Assembly (NCBI GenBank): GCA_005116775.1 | Contig: SWDN01000007.1 | Location: forward strand, 51,492 to 86,414 | DNA length: 34,923 bases | Origin: Nitrospira sp. | Lineage (GTDB): Bacteria; Nitrospirota; Nitrospiria; Nitrospirales; Nitrospiraceae | Direction: 5' to 3' | In this document: in pieces, positions 27,361 to 34,923 of the stretch | Position numbering within the stretch: the first letter of the stretch is position 1 | Layout: every line of letters begins with the position of its first letter | The notes under the pieces: generated by a model | Told to the model about the DNA's origin: nothing | Seen by the model: the letters and a program-made list of their open reading frames with translations, nothing else | Databases searched by the model: none | Program-made: the position numbers and the translations under genes

Positions 27361-28574
27361 ATGAAAAGAATTCTGACACTCGTTGCAGTACTCGGGCTCA
27401 ATGCGTACACGACGATGGCCGCGACGCCCGTCGATCAAGGCGCCAAAAAATTTGCCTCGGGTACGAACTTCTCACACAACACAAATACCAAGAAGCGCGC
27501 GCGGCCTATGAGGCCGGTCTCCGACAGAACCCTTCAAATGCGGTAGCACACTTCTATCTTGGCGAAACCTGCCGGAGCCTGAAAACCTGGGCCTGCGCGG
27601 AAATCCATTACGAGACCTCACTGGAGCTCAATGCGCAATCCTCGTTGGCCGGTTTGGCCAAACAACGGGGGCGCAAGGCCAAAGTCTGGCGCTTACTGGA
27701 TGAAGGGAAGCACGCCATCACCGACCCGAACGCATCACCCGAGGAAGTCGCTCAGGCTGAAGACACCCTGAACATCGCGAACACGATGGGTCTAGACGAT
27801 GAGCAAGACGTCATCTACCAGCAGTTACAGAAGAGACTTCGGCAGAGGCTCGCACGAAATAATGGGAAAATGGCGTCGGTCCTGAATCAAGATCAGTCTA
27901 TGGCGATGGTTCCGGCGGGAGAGTTCACGATGGGGAGCTCGATGGGGGATGCAGACGAACAACCGGAGCACCGGGTCTATGTGGATATCTTTCTCATGGA
28001 TAAGCACCAAGTGTCAGTGGGGCAATATGCAAGATTCTTAGATGCGACGGCCCTGGACGCACCACCGGACTGGACCACGATGAACCGACTTCAGCACCAG
28101 AGTCGCCCAGTCGCCAATGTAGACTGGACAGAAGCCGATGCCTATTGCACATGGGTCGGCAAGCGCCTCCCGACCGAGGCAGAGTGGGAGAAGGCGGCGA
28201 GAGGGACAGATGGCCGGACCTATCCCTGGGGAAATGAGCATCCAACAAAATTCCTTGCAAACGTGAGCAAGGAGCATTGGAACAGCCACAGCGCGTTGAC
28301 GCCGGTGGGGACATACGAAGAAGGCAAGAGCCCCTATGGCATTTACGATATGGCAGGGAATGTCTGGCAATGGGTCAGCGACTGGTATGGCCCTGACTAT
28401 TATAAGACCGGCCCGTCGCGGAATCCGGCAGGACCGCGTACCGGCATGCACAAAGTGATTCGCGGCGGCTCCTGGGGTAGCAATCCCAATGGTCTGCGCT
28501 CCGCAGATCGGGAGACTCATTTGCCGTCGTTCCGTGGATCTGGAACCGGGTTCCGCTGTGCGAAGACGCCCTAG
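27361..28574 (+). CDS. exported TPR plus formylglycine-generating-enzyme-like (SUMF1) protein, frameshifted
   Basis: ATG 27361 opens a signal peptide (MKRILTLVAVLGLNAYTTMAA), but its frame stops at 27546. The domains are in another frame, which opens out of phase. One extra A in the A-run 27445-27450 joins the two and gives 404 aa. After the signal peptide come two TPR-like helices pairs (YELLTQHKYQEARAAYEAGLRQ), a helical linker, and from about residue 180 a SUMF1/FGE domain: MVPAGEFTMGS, RPVANVDWTEADAYCTW, LPTEAEWEKAARG, YDMAGNVWQWVSDWY, RGGSWGSN, GFRCA. The two active-site Cys of true sulfatase-activating enzymes are absent after RGGSW, so it is unlikely to make formylglycine. Role unknown. 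Confidence 0.82.
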
Positions 28575-28680
28575 GGCTGGTCTATCTGGTTTGTTTGGTT
28601 CATTTGGTTGGTCTGGTTAGTTTCCTTCAACCAAAAAACTAAACAAACCAGATAAACCAAACAAACCAGAAGGACCGGAC
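28575..28680. repeat. 9-nt-period inverted-array hairpin, copy 5
   Basis: The left arm is CTATCTGGT, then TTGTTTGGTT, CATTTGGTT, GGTCTGGTT and AGTTTCCTT. After a single C at 28628 the right arm runs AACCAAAAA, then AACAAACCAG- and AACCAAACA-type units to AGAAGGACC. It starts immediately after the stop of the TPR/FGE gene, like copies 1, 2 and 4, which follow stop codons. Confidence 0.87.
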
Positions 28681-28769
28681 CACAGTGTGCCAAACAATCA
28701 ACCGGCGATCCCAACGACGCGGCACAATCAGCGTCCTCGGGTGAGCCAATCTAACAAGGAGGTATCGCG

Positions 28770-29114
28770 ATGAAGATCATTGAAGCCATCATGCAGCCGT
28801 TCAAGTTGGATGAAGTCACGACCGCATTGAGGGAAATCGGTGTGGCGGGAATGACCGTCACGGAAGTCAAAGGATTCGGACACCAGAAGGGAGGCCAGGA
28901 ACGATACAATGGCAACGCCTTTACCTCCATCTTTGTGCCCAAGGTGAAGATTGAAGTCGTGGTCGAGGATCGCCTGGTGCAGAGCGTGATGGACACCATT
29001 ACACGCTATGCGAAGACCGACAACGCTGGGGACGGAAGGATCTTTGTGTTGGATCTCCTCGCTGCGGTGAGGATCAAGACCGGCCTGGCGTTAGAACCTG
29101 CGCTGGCACGATGA
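28770..29114 (+). CDS. glnB: PII nitrogen-regulatory protein (GlnB/GlnK family) with Phe51
   Basis: PII trimers bind ATP/ADP and 2-oxoglutarate and control nitrogen metabolism through target proteins. The 114-aa product aligns end to end: MKIIEAIMQPFKLDEV at the start, EVKGFGHQKG leading into the T-loop, KVKIEVVVED, and GDGRIFVLDLLAAVRIKTG. The T-loop tip has Phe at residue 51 where GlnB/GlnK usually carry the Tyr uridylylated by GlnD. This protein therefore cannot be modified there. AAGGAGGT upstream is a strong ribosome-binding site. No amtB or glnA is adjacent, and no sigma54-type box was convincing. Confidence 0.95.
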   Translation: MKIIEAIMQPFKLDEVTTALREIGVAGMTVTEVKGFGHQKGGQERYNGNAFTSIFVPKVKIEVVVEDRLVQSVMDTITRYAKTDNAGDGRIFVLDLLAAVRIKTGLALEPALAR

Positions 29115-29176
29115 GACGAACAATGCACCGCAGGCGGGTCAACGAGCACAGGGCGGAGCGCAGAACGACCTCCGCC

Positions 29177-29218
29177 CTAGGAGCCTGTCCGACAAGGCAA
29201 TGTCGGACAGGCTCCTAG
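29177..29218. repeat. perfect 18-bp hairpin downstream of the PII gene
   Basis: Arms 29177-29194 and 29201-29218 are perfectly complementary around AGGCAA. There is no T-run after it, so it is not a typical intrinsic terminator. A REP-like element or a protein-binding or attenuation structure is possible. It lies 63 bp after the PII stop. Confidence 0.8.
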
Positions 29219-29562
29219 TCGCGCATTGCAGACGAGACTGGAACAGTACAGGACGGAAAGAGAAACGGGAGCACAGCGGGGTTCACAAAAGTTGGGTCAA
29301 TCCCTTGCAAAAAAGAAACAGACCGACCGTCTGAATGAACGGAGATCGATCCATCTCCATTCTTCGATAAACGCAGGGCGGAAGAGCCAAAGACGGCGTA
29401 GACGGGCTGCGCCGTCAGACGCATCGACGGTTCGTGAAAAGTAACAGGAAATGCCGATCGGCCACCGGAGTCGATACGGGTAGTGCCAACTGGAAACCCT
29501 GTGCAGGCCGTAAGCGACCAACCAAAGGAAAGAAACAACGCCATGCCGCGCCATAGACCCAT
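29215..29562 (-). CDS. putative small lipoprotein (115 aa), uncertain
   Basis: The minus-strand frame opens with MGLWRGMALFLSFGWSLTAC, a basic start, hydrophobic core and a lipobox-like LTAC at about residues 17-20. The rest (about 95 residues) has no recognised family. A GGGGAGG is present upstream of ATG 29560-29562. The end coincides with the hairpin at 29177-29218. It is a plausible lipoprotein, but the region is repeat-rich and this may be a chance frame. Confidence 0.35.
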   Translation of the reverse strand: MGLWRGMALFLSFGWSLTACTGFPVGTTRIDSGGRSAFPVTFHEPSMRLTAQPVYAVFGSSALRLSKNGDGSISVHSDGRSVSFLQGIDPTFVNPAVLPFLFPSCTVPVSSAMRD

Positions 29563-30117
29563 TGCCGACGCCCTCCCCGATTCCCTATCGGAATGGCCTA
29601 GGAAATCTGGAGAGTACGTGACGCCGTTGAATGCGAATTCAACAAGGTATGGGGGAGCAATGCTGAAATGAGTCTACCTATAGAACAAACGGGATGGTCC
29701 TTGATGTCATTCCTCCAAAATCCGCATCTCCGTCGCCTCACCACCGAGAGCAACCACAGGCAGACACTTCTCTCGTCTACCCCGAAAAGACTATTGCTAA
29801 AAATACCGTACAGGTTTAATACAGGCTACCAGTTACTGACACAGAGCAGTGCGCATGGGCTCTGTGACTGGTTTCTCTCCGTGGGCCTTCAACGGAGCCG
29901 GCCATGAATGGCACCTCAGGCTTCCACGAAGTGCGGTCTTTTGCCTCCCGATCACCAGCAAATCGGTTGCTGCGCGAGCAACAACGCCAGTTTGGAACAG
30001 GCCTCTGGCATGATCTTCGCCCACACGATCTCAGCGATCTCTTCACAAGCATCAGTACAAAGAGAAATACGGTTCCTGACACCTTTTTGAGCTCAGACTC
30101 TAAAATAGGAGAATCTT
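29563..30117. other. gap without a supported gene
   Basis: I see no convincing coding frame here. There is an imperfect hairpin at 29829-29871 with 8-bp perfect inner arms (CACAGAGC / GCTCTGTG) and outer CCAGT / ACTGG. A weak TTGCTA...TTAATA pair at about 29794-29821 could be a promoter for the subtilase. TAGGAG at 30107-30112 is the ribosome-binding site of the GTG start at 30118. Confidence 0.4.
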
Positions 30118-32079
30118 GTGGGTTGGTATGATCTCCTCCGTACCTTTAGAATCGGTTTCACAAGGCGTCAGTTCCTTCAGGCAGCAGGAGCGTTGTTTGG
30201 GGGACTCGCTCTCACGCGCTACGCTTGGGCAGATGATCTCGTACCCACGCCGGGAGGAACACTTAGTTTGCCTGTTGTACCTATCCCATGGACTGATCTC
30301 AATTCCTTCCCGCCAGTCATCCAGCCTAAACCTACATTGAACTTAAGTCGTGACACCTCACGGCTATACCTTTCGCTCACAATCGACCAATCACGTCAAG
30401 ATATTGAACTAAAGTTGGCCAGTCTTCCGGTCGTTTTGGAAGATTTCAACGACCAGTGCGAGGGTCAACACGCAGGGTTTCCAAGGAGAGTTGTGCATGC
30501 TCCACGGCGGTACTGGCTCCGATCAAATACCTGCGGCACTGCGATCAACCAGGCTACGGTAACGGCTATCCAAGCAAAATTAACATCTCTTGTCGCATGG
30601 ATTGGACCAATCTATGCCTACCCTAATACTTCAGATCGGGCAGGTCTTGTGGGGGTTGAACCAGATGTGCTCATCATTCAGATCAAGCAGAATGTCCCAG
30701 ATGCTATGTTCCAACAGCTAACCAGATACATAGCTTTAGAAGGATTCACCAGAGTTCCCGGAATGGAGAAAGATTTCAAAGGCTTTCATTTTTTCAAGAA
30801 TACCTCGTCGAACCGGAACTCTTCCTTTGAAGTGCGAAAACGCCTAATGGCTTCTTCATCATGGCAAGACATGATCGAAGCAGTGCGGTTCTCCTATCTC
30901 CCGATGTTAAGCTCATCCGGCATGGTACCGCTCGACAGCCGCTATATGAATCAGTGGAACATGTGGAGGATCAAAGCGGGAGAAGACCCAGCGGTGTGTA
31001 GCACCTCATCAGGACCACAAGGCTCAGGGTGGGATTTGTCCACAGGAAGTGGCAGTGTCGTCATTTGGATGCTCGATGCCGGTTGTTGTGATGAGCGCCA
31101 CCCTGATCTCCAAGGCAGGCTTGTTCCTAATGAAGGAAAAGATTACCGAGCATACCCGGCGATAACCAACGATATCTCCACGCTCGGTGCTGCAAGACCG
31201 CGAAGTGATCACACAACGGCGGTTGCCGGTGTATTAGCCGCTTCCATTACTCCGCCACCGATCCTTTCCCCTTGCCAGCCTTCTTCTGGGCAAGGACTCG
31301 CAGGGGTGGCAGGAAGCTGTACAGTATATCCCCTTGCGATTGAAGAAACTGCAACTGACTACCAAGTGGGAGCCGCCATCAACTTGGCAGCTACCAACGC
31401 GACGTTAAGCAACGGCGACAAGGCACGAGTTCTGTGCATCACAATCGGACGACAATGGATATGGACTGGAACGCGGTGGGAGCCAAGTGGCTGGCCCGGC
31501 TATGCTACCTACATCGAACCAAAACTCACGGATGCGTTGAATAATGGACTCGTCATCTGTGTTCTGACACACAATGATAGTGAAAGCAGCATCTGCTACC
31601 CCGCGACCTCTCCATCAGTTATAGCCTGTGGCGCAACCGATCAATCCAACTTGCGGGCAAGTTTTTCAAACTATGGCCCGGAAGTGTCGGTTGTCGCCCC
31701 AGCCCAATCCATTCTGGTGCTCAATTGGTGCCAAGGCATTCCCAACTGCGGCGGCAATGACGGATACCATTGGTTGAGCGGAACGTCTTTCGCTGCACCT
31801 CAGGTAGCTGGATTGGCTGCCTTACTTTTAAGCAGGTTCCCCTGCCTGACCACCCAAGAGGTGAGGCAAATCATAGAAAGTTCAGCCACCCCCCTCTCCT
31901 ATCATTCAGAGCCAGGAGCTACCACGAAGAATGGCAAGAAATGGCACGAACAGGTTGGATACGGTCTGATCAACGTGAAAGCTGCCTTGGAGGCGCCACC
32001 AATTTTTAAATGTGTGTCTAGGCCTAAAAATCGTGACGAAACGCCTCCGAATCCACCAACTGGGCTGCGCATTTACTAA
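30118..32079 (+). CDS. probable Tat-exported subtilisin-like serine protease (S8 family)
   Basis: The 653-aa protein starts with GTG (AGGAG 5 bp upstream). Its leader contains TRRQFLQ (Tat twin-arginine motif, about residue 15) followed by AAGALFGGLALTRYAWA, so it is predicted to be exported folded. Residues 45-270 resemble a prodomain region. The catalytic domain then begins at about 285 (QWNMWRIKA) with Asp320 (VVIWMLDAG, then HPDL), His365 (DHTTAVAGV) and Ser557 (LSGTSFAAPQVAGLAALL). All three triad residues are present. The usual H-G-T-H-V-A-G reads D-H-T-T-A-V-A-G here. The 18-bp gap to the next gene suggests an operon. The substrate is unknown; the neighbouring exoprotein is a candidate. 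Confidence 0.88.
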   Translation: MGWYDLLRTFRIGFTRRQFLQAAGALFGGLALTRYAWADDLVPTPGGTLSLPVVPIPWTDLNSFPPVIQPKPTLNLSRDTSRLYLSLTIDQSRQDIELKLASLPVVLEDFNDQCEGQHAGFPRRVVHAPRRYWLRSNTCGTAINQATVTAIQAKLTSLVAWIGPIYAYPNTSDRAGLVGVEPDVLIIQIKQNVPDAMFQQLTRYIALEGFTRVPGMEKDFKGFHFFKNTSSNRNSSFEVRKRLMASSSWQDMIEAVRFSYLPMLSSSGMVPLDSRYMNQWNMWRIKAGEDPAVCSTSSGPQGSGWDLSTGSGSVVIWMLDAGCCDERHPDLQGRLVPNEGKDYRAYPAITNDISTLGAARPRSDHTTAVAGVLAASITPPPILSPCQPSSGQGLAGVAGSCTVYPLAIEETATDYQVGAAINLAATNATLSNGDKARVLCITIGRQWIWTGTRWEPSGWPGYATYIEPKLTDALNNGLVICVLTHNDSESSICYPATSPSVIACGATDQSNLRASFSNYGPEVSVVAPAQSILVLNWCQGIPNCGGNDGYHWLSGTSFAAPQVAGLAALLLSRFPCLTTQEVRQIIESSATPLSYHSEPGATTKNGKKWHEQVGYGLINVKAALEAPPIFKCVSRPKNRDETPPNPPTGLRIY

Positions 32080-32097
32080 TCACGAAGGGAGAACACA

Positions 32098-33240
32098 ATG
32101 AAGAGACGCCTCTCAAGCCTGACAATGATTGCTTTGGGATTGCTCCTGTGGCTTGCAATGCAGGAGCAGTCCTTTGCAAGCCATGCGACGATGTGTAGTG
32201 GCAATCCAAATAATCCACCGGTGCCAATCCAGGTGACCGTTGGCACGGAAACCCGATCTGGCAATGACCAGGTGGTGCTCAACGATGCAGGAGGCGCAGC
32301 GCATCAATATCCGGCAGGCATCTCTATTGCCCCACTCGATCCGACGACAACTAATGCGATCCATCATGGGAATGCTATCGTCACGGTTACATGCGATGCA
32401 AGTGGGGACAAGTTGACCTTCACGAATGCCCTCATCACCGCGACTACGCCCGTAACAAACTATCTCATCACGTTCGTCGGCACATACGATGCCTCACCCA
32501 CGTCCACGCCAGCAGTTAACGTATGGTACAAATTATCCGGAAGCGGTTCGTTCACCCGTCCAGACGGAACCCCTACTGCGGGAGCCAAGGTCGTTGCCAA
32601 AGGGCAGGTGCTGAATTCGGTTGCCACGGGATCGTGGAAACCCACGGCACTTGAATTGACGCTTACGAAACTTTTAATAAGCGGAGGAAGCCTCGATTTT
32701 TTCTCAAGCACAAAGTCCTGGAAGTGGCCCAGCCCACCCGAGTTGAGCGGCCTTCGTCAACTGAAAGGAACCTTGACTATCACGTTAAAGACGATGAATG
32801 ACCAAATTTCCCTTCCCGTCGGCGTTACCCTCGAAAACACGTCCTCCGGAGGAACCGGTGATCCCGGATCATCCAGCACAGGCAGTGGGATCATGAGCAC
32901 AACCTGTGCTACGACGGCATCGGTCAATGCGACTGCACAGGCTCTTGGCTGCGCCCAATGCATCGACCAGGCATCGCTGGACAGCCCACAGCAAAAGGCT
33001 GAGCACTTTGCAAAAGCTACGTGGAACAACCTGTCCGAAGACTTGGCCAAGGGACAGGGCGAGTATCTGGGATCTTTTGTTGCATTGCTGCAAGTTCCAG
33101 AGCCGCAACGACCTGCTTTTTACTCTTTTGCTCAAAATCAGTATCACAAGCTCTTGCTCAAAGGGACGCCAAGCTCGGAAGGATTTATCATGGCAATGTC
33201 GATGGGTGAGAAGGTAATACCACCTTCTCTCGGACAGTAA
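32098..33240 (+). CDS. exported protein of unknown function (380 aa)
   Basis: A classical signal peptide (MKRRLSSLTMIALGLLLW, cleavage near residue 28) is followed by a Cys- and Thr/Ser-rich beta-type region, a Gly/Ser-rich linker at about 245-262, and a helical C-terminus of 110 residues. The segment ALGCAQCIDQASLDS and the following AEHFAKATWNNLSEDLAKGQGEYLGSF is reminiscent of the C-terminal half of DUF3015-type proteins, but I make that link from memory with low confidence. GGGAG precedes the ATG. It lies 18 bp after the subtilase, so the two are likely co-expressed. A function cannot be assigned from what is seen. Confidence 0.65.
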   Translation: MKRRLSSLTMIALGLLLWLAMQEQSFASHATMCSGNPNNPPVPIQVTVGTETRSGNDQVVLNDAGGAAHQYPAGISIAPLDPTTTNAIHHGNAIVTVTCDASGDKLTFTNALITATTPVTNYLITFVGTYDASPTSTPAVNVWYKLSGSGSFTRPDGTPTAGAKVVAKGQVLNSVATGSWKPTALELTLTKLLISGGSLDFFSSTKSWKWPSPPELSGLRQLKGTLTITLKTMNDQISLPVGVTLENTSSGGTGDPGSSSTGSGIMSTTCATTASVNATAQALGCAQCIDQASLDSPQQKAEHFAKATWNNLSEDLAKGQGEYLGSFVALLQVPEPQRPAFYSFAQNQYHKLLLKGTPSSEGFIMAMSMGEKVIPPSLGQ

Positions 33241-33253
33241 TCGTGTTCGGTAA

Positions 33254-33299
33254 CTTCCGTATCGGACCAGATCCAGAGAGGATCTGACTTGATACGAAG
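33254..33299. terminator. long imperfect hairpin after the unknown exported gene
   Basis: The inner arms CAGATCC (33268-33274) and GGATCTG (33280-33286) are perfect around AGAGA. The outer arms (CTTCCGTATC, 33254-33263, and GATACGAAG, 33291-33299) pair with one bulge. It lies 14 bp after the stop of the 380-aa gene and probably ends that transcript, although no T-run follows. Confidence 0.55.
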
Positions 33300-33482
33300 A
33301 GTTGGCCGCCTTCTTCACCACAGATAGGCAGGGGCAACATAGTATGGTCAAAAGTCCTGAGGATGTAGAATACACTCCTCAAGAAAAATTAGTTCACCTA
33401 GATAGATATGGGACGAGACCAGGCTCCTGATCATGAGGGCATTAATCCTCAGGTCTAAGACTTCATCACTGTGAGGAGAAAC

Positions 33483-34923
33483 ATGAACCATTCATCCTCA
33501 AGGCAGAATCCGACGAAGCTTTCCTTCGCCATTGCAGTGATCATCTTGACTTGCCTGACTCCATCTGGCGGTTTCGGACAGATTGTCAGGGATGGAACCC
33601 TAGGGCCGTCGGGAGGAGCGCTAACCGGACCGAACTTCCTGATCGACTCTACCTTGGGTGTTATCAAGAATGGTTCAAGTGGAAACAACCTTTTCCACAG
33701 CTTCAGTGAATTTAATATCCTTATAGGCGAAAGTGCGACTTTCACGAATTCTCAGGCAATCGTCATCAATAATGTCCTCAGCCGGGTCACTGGCAACAAT
33801 CCTTCGACCATCAACGGCCTTCTAGCTTCGGAGATTCCAGGAGCGAATCTCTACCTGATCAATCCGAGAGGGGTTGTGTTCGGCCCCAATGCTGTCCTCG
33901 AAATCGGCACCACCATCGGCCAACCAGGGTCATTCTTCGTTTCAACGGCGGATTATGTGCGGCTCGGCAATGCGGGAGAGGCGAGCGCCGGGATCTTCAG
34001 CACGCATCTCCTAGTATCGGACGTCCTGACGAGTGCTCCAGTGACGGCCTTTGGATTCCTGGGCATGTCGTCCGGTACCATCACGGTCCAAGGGAGCGCG
34101 CTATCCGTTCAACCGGGATACACACTGGGTCTTATCGGAGGCAACGTGACGATCGCAGCCGGGGTGCCAGAAGGCGGGGCGCAACAACCAGCTCAGTTAT
34201 CTGCTCAAGAGGGGCACATACAATTGGCGAGCGCCACCGCAGCAGGAGAGTTCCTCGTCGCAGACCTGCAATCGGTCCCTAACATCAATGATGTGTCCTT
34301 CTCCTCTTTTGGGGCCATCACACTGGCGTCAGGTTCATCAATGACCCTGACCGAAGGAGGAAAGGTTTCCATTCGGAACGGAGAATTTACCTTCCAAGCG
34401 ACCGATGCCGTGTTCACCACGACAGACGTACCTTCGCTCCTCAACACCGTGACTCTTAACCGTGGCAGTACCATTGCGGGAGCGGTGGACTCAGCATTAG
34501 GCGGCGGCACTATCGAGATTACAACCGGGCAATTAGCCATGGATAGCTCCACGATTAGGAGTACGACGATTGGACCAGGGCGAGGAATGGATATTTCCAT
34601 GACAGGAAATCAGGTTCAACTCACCGGTGGTGCCCAGATCGTCAGCATTGCGAAAGATACAGGGGCTGGTGGCGATATCAATGTCTCCGTGAGTGAACGC
34701 GTATCGATTTCCGGATACGATACCGAGGGAACCCTCCCTGGAGTCGTGACGTTTTTTGCAGATCCAAATTCCGGCCTCCCACTCGTAACGAGCGGCGTCT
34801 TTTCATCTGCGTCAGGTAGCGGGAACGGAGGCCACATCTCAGTCTTCCGACCGTCCGACTCTACCCAGGATCCCACCATCGCACTGGATAATGCCGGGCA
34901 GATGGCAACCTTGGCCTCTGGAG
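33483..34923 (+). CDS. two-partner-secretion (filamentous haemagglutinin-type) exoprotein, 5' part
   Basis: The frame starts at ATG 33483 (GAGGAG upstream) and stays open for 480 codons to the edge, so the gene is partial. A signal peptide (hydrophobic segment FAIAVIILTCLTPSG) is followed by the haemagglutination-activity (TPS) domain. Features include a sequence like TINGLLASEIPGANLYLINPRG with NPRG at residues 127-130 (family NPNG motif), VVFGPNAVL, and then beta-helix repeats rich in Gly, Ser, Thr and Ala. Such proteins are exported through a TpsB porin and act in adhesion or biofilm formation. No tpsB is in the window. It may share regulation with the subtilase and the 380-aa protein. Confidence 0.9.
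   Translation, partial: MNHSSSRQNPTKLSFAIAVIILTCLTPSGGFGQIVRDGTLGPSGGALTGPNFLIDSTLGVIKNGSSGNNLFHSFSEFNILIGESATFTNSQAIVINNVLSRVTGNNPSTINGLLASEIPGANLYLINPRGVVFGPNAVLEIGTTIGQPGSFFVSTADYVRLGNAGEASAGIFSTHLLVSDVLTSAPVTAFGFLGMSSGTITVQGSALSVQPGYTLGLIGGNVTIAAGVPEGGAQQPAQLSAQEGHIQLASATAAGEFLVADLQSVPNINDVSFSSFGAITLASGSSMTLTEGGKVSIRNGEFTFQATDAVFTTTDVPSLLNTVTLNRGSTIAGAVDSALGGGTIEITTGQLAMDSSTIRSTTIGPGRGMDISMTGNQVQLTGGAQIVSIAKDTGAGGDINVSVSERVSISGYDTEGTLPGVVTFFADPNSGLPLVTSGVFSSASGSGNGGHISVFRPSDSTQDPTIALDNAGQMATLASG

Noticed and set aside
28680-28770. Sigma54-type promoter upstream of the PII gene
   Set aside because: GGCAC occurs at about 28719 but the matching TTGC element at the required spacing is absent.

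Overview
The window looks like chromosomal DNA of a Nitrospira-type bacterium (phylum Nitrospirota). That is an inference from several things together: the gene complement and order (a cinA-thpR / recA-recX-alaS-ruvX-mltG block, a chlorite-dismutase-family fragment, a Ppx/GppA gene followed by two thymidylate-kinase-like genes, TIG-repeat and Ycf48-like exported proteins), the moderately high GC content, and a dense set of dispersed intergenic palindromic repeats. There is no rRNA marker or database match behind it. I saw no tRNA, rRNA, CRISPR array, transposase or phage gene.

Layout. 1-1700: the 5' part of a HAD-family hydrolase (minus strand), divergent from a receiver-domain protein with a long helical C-terminus, then a tiny basic protein. 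2084-8713 (plus strand): valS, nadC, birA, dnaJ and rsmE, with repeats separating nadC/birA and birA/dnaJ. 8805-22128 is mostly minus strand. Read in the direction of transcription it holds cinA-thpR, a foreign 3' fragment of a GspE/PilB ATPase on the opposite strand, recA-recX-alaS-ruvX-mltG(remnant)-deoC-deoB(interrupted)-ridA, and an exported TIG-repeat/Ycf48-like pair. 22495-25931 (plus strand): a chlorite-dismutase-family half gene, Ppx/GppA and two overlapping thymidylate-kinase-like genes. 26260-29114: a small membrane protein, a repeat-rich gap, a TPR/formylglycine-generating-enzyme-like gene with a frameshift, and a PII protein. 30118-34923: an export-related locus with a probable Tat-exported subtilase, an unrecognised exported protein, and the start of a large haemagglutinin-type (two-partner secretion) exoprotein that runs off the end.

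How the genes work together. valS, alaS, rsmE and dnaJ serve translation and folding. recA, recX and ruvX belong to recombination or nucleic-acid maintenance. nadC and birA make cofactors, and cinA acts in nucleotide repair. deoC and the deoB-like gene together would route deoxyribose phosphates into central metabolism. The Ppx-TMK-TMK cluster is probably one functional unit because its reading frames overlap.

The most unusual signals are these. (1) At least five intergenic elements are built from short units in strict 9-nt phase, arranged as inverted arrays around a small loop. Other elements have the same architecture but unrelated 7-nt units, and several supply stop or start codons to neighbouring genes. 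(2) The second TMK-like protein has Arg in place of the Walker A Lys, next to a normal paralogue and a Ppx/GppA-HD protein. (3) The PII protein has Phe at position 51. (4) There is an unusual number of broken genes (dnaJ start, deoB 26-bp tandem duplication, mltG internal deletion, ruvX end, TPR-FGE frameshift, chlorite-dismutase and gspE fragments). These are either assembly/sequencing errors or real decay, and raw reads would settle which.
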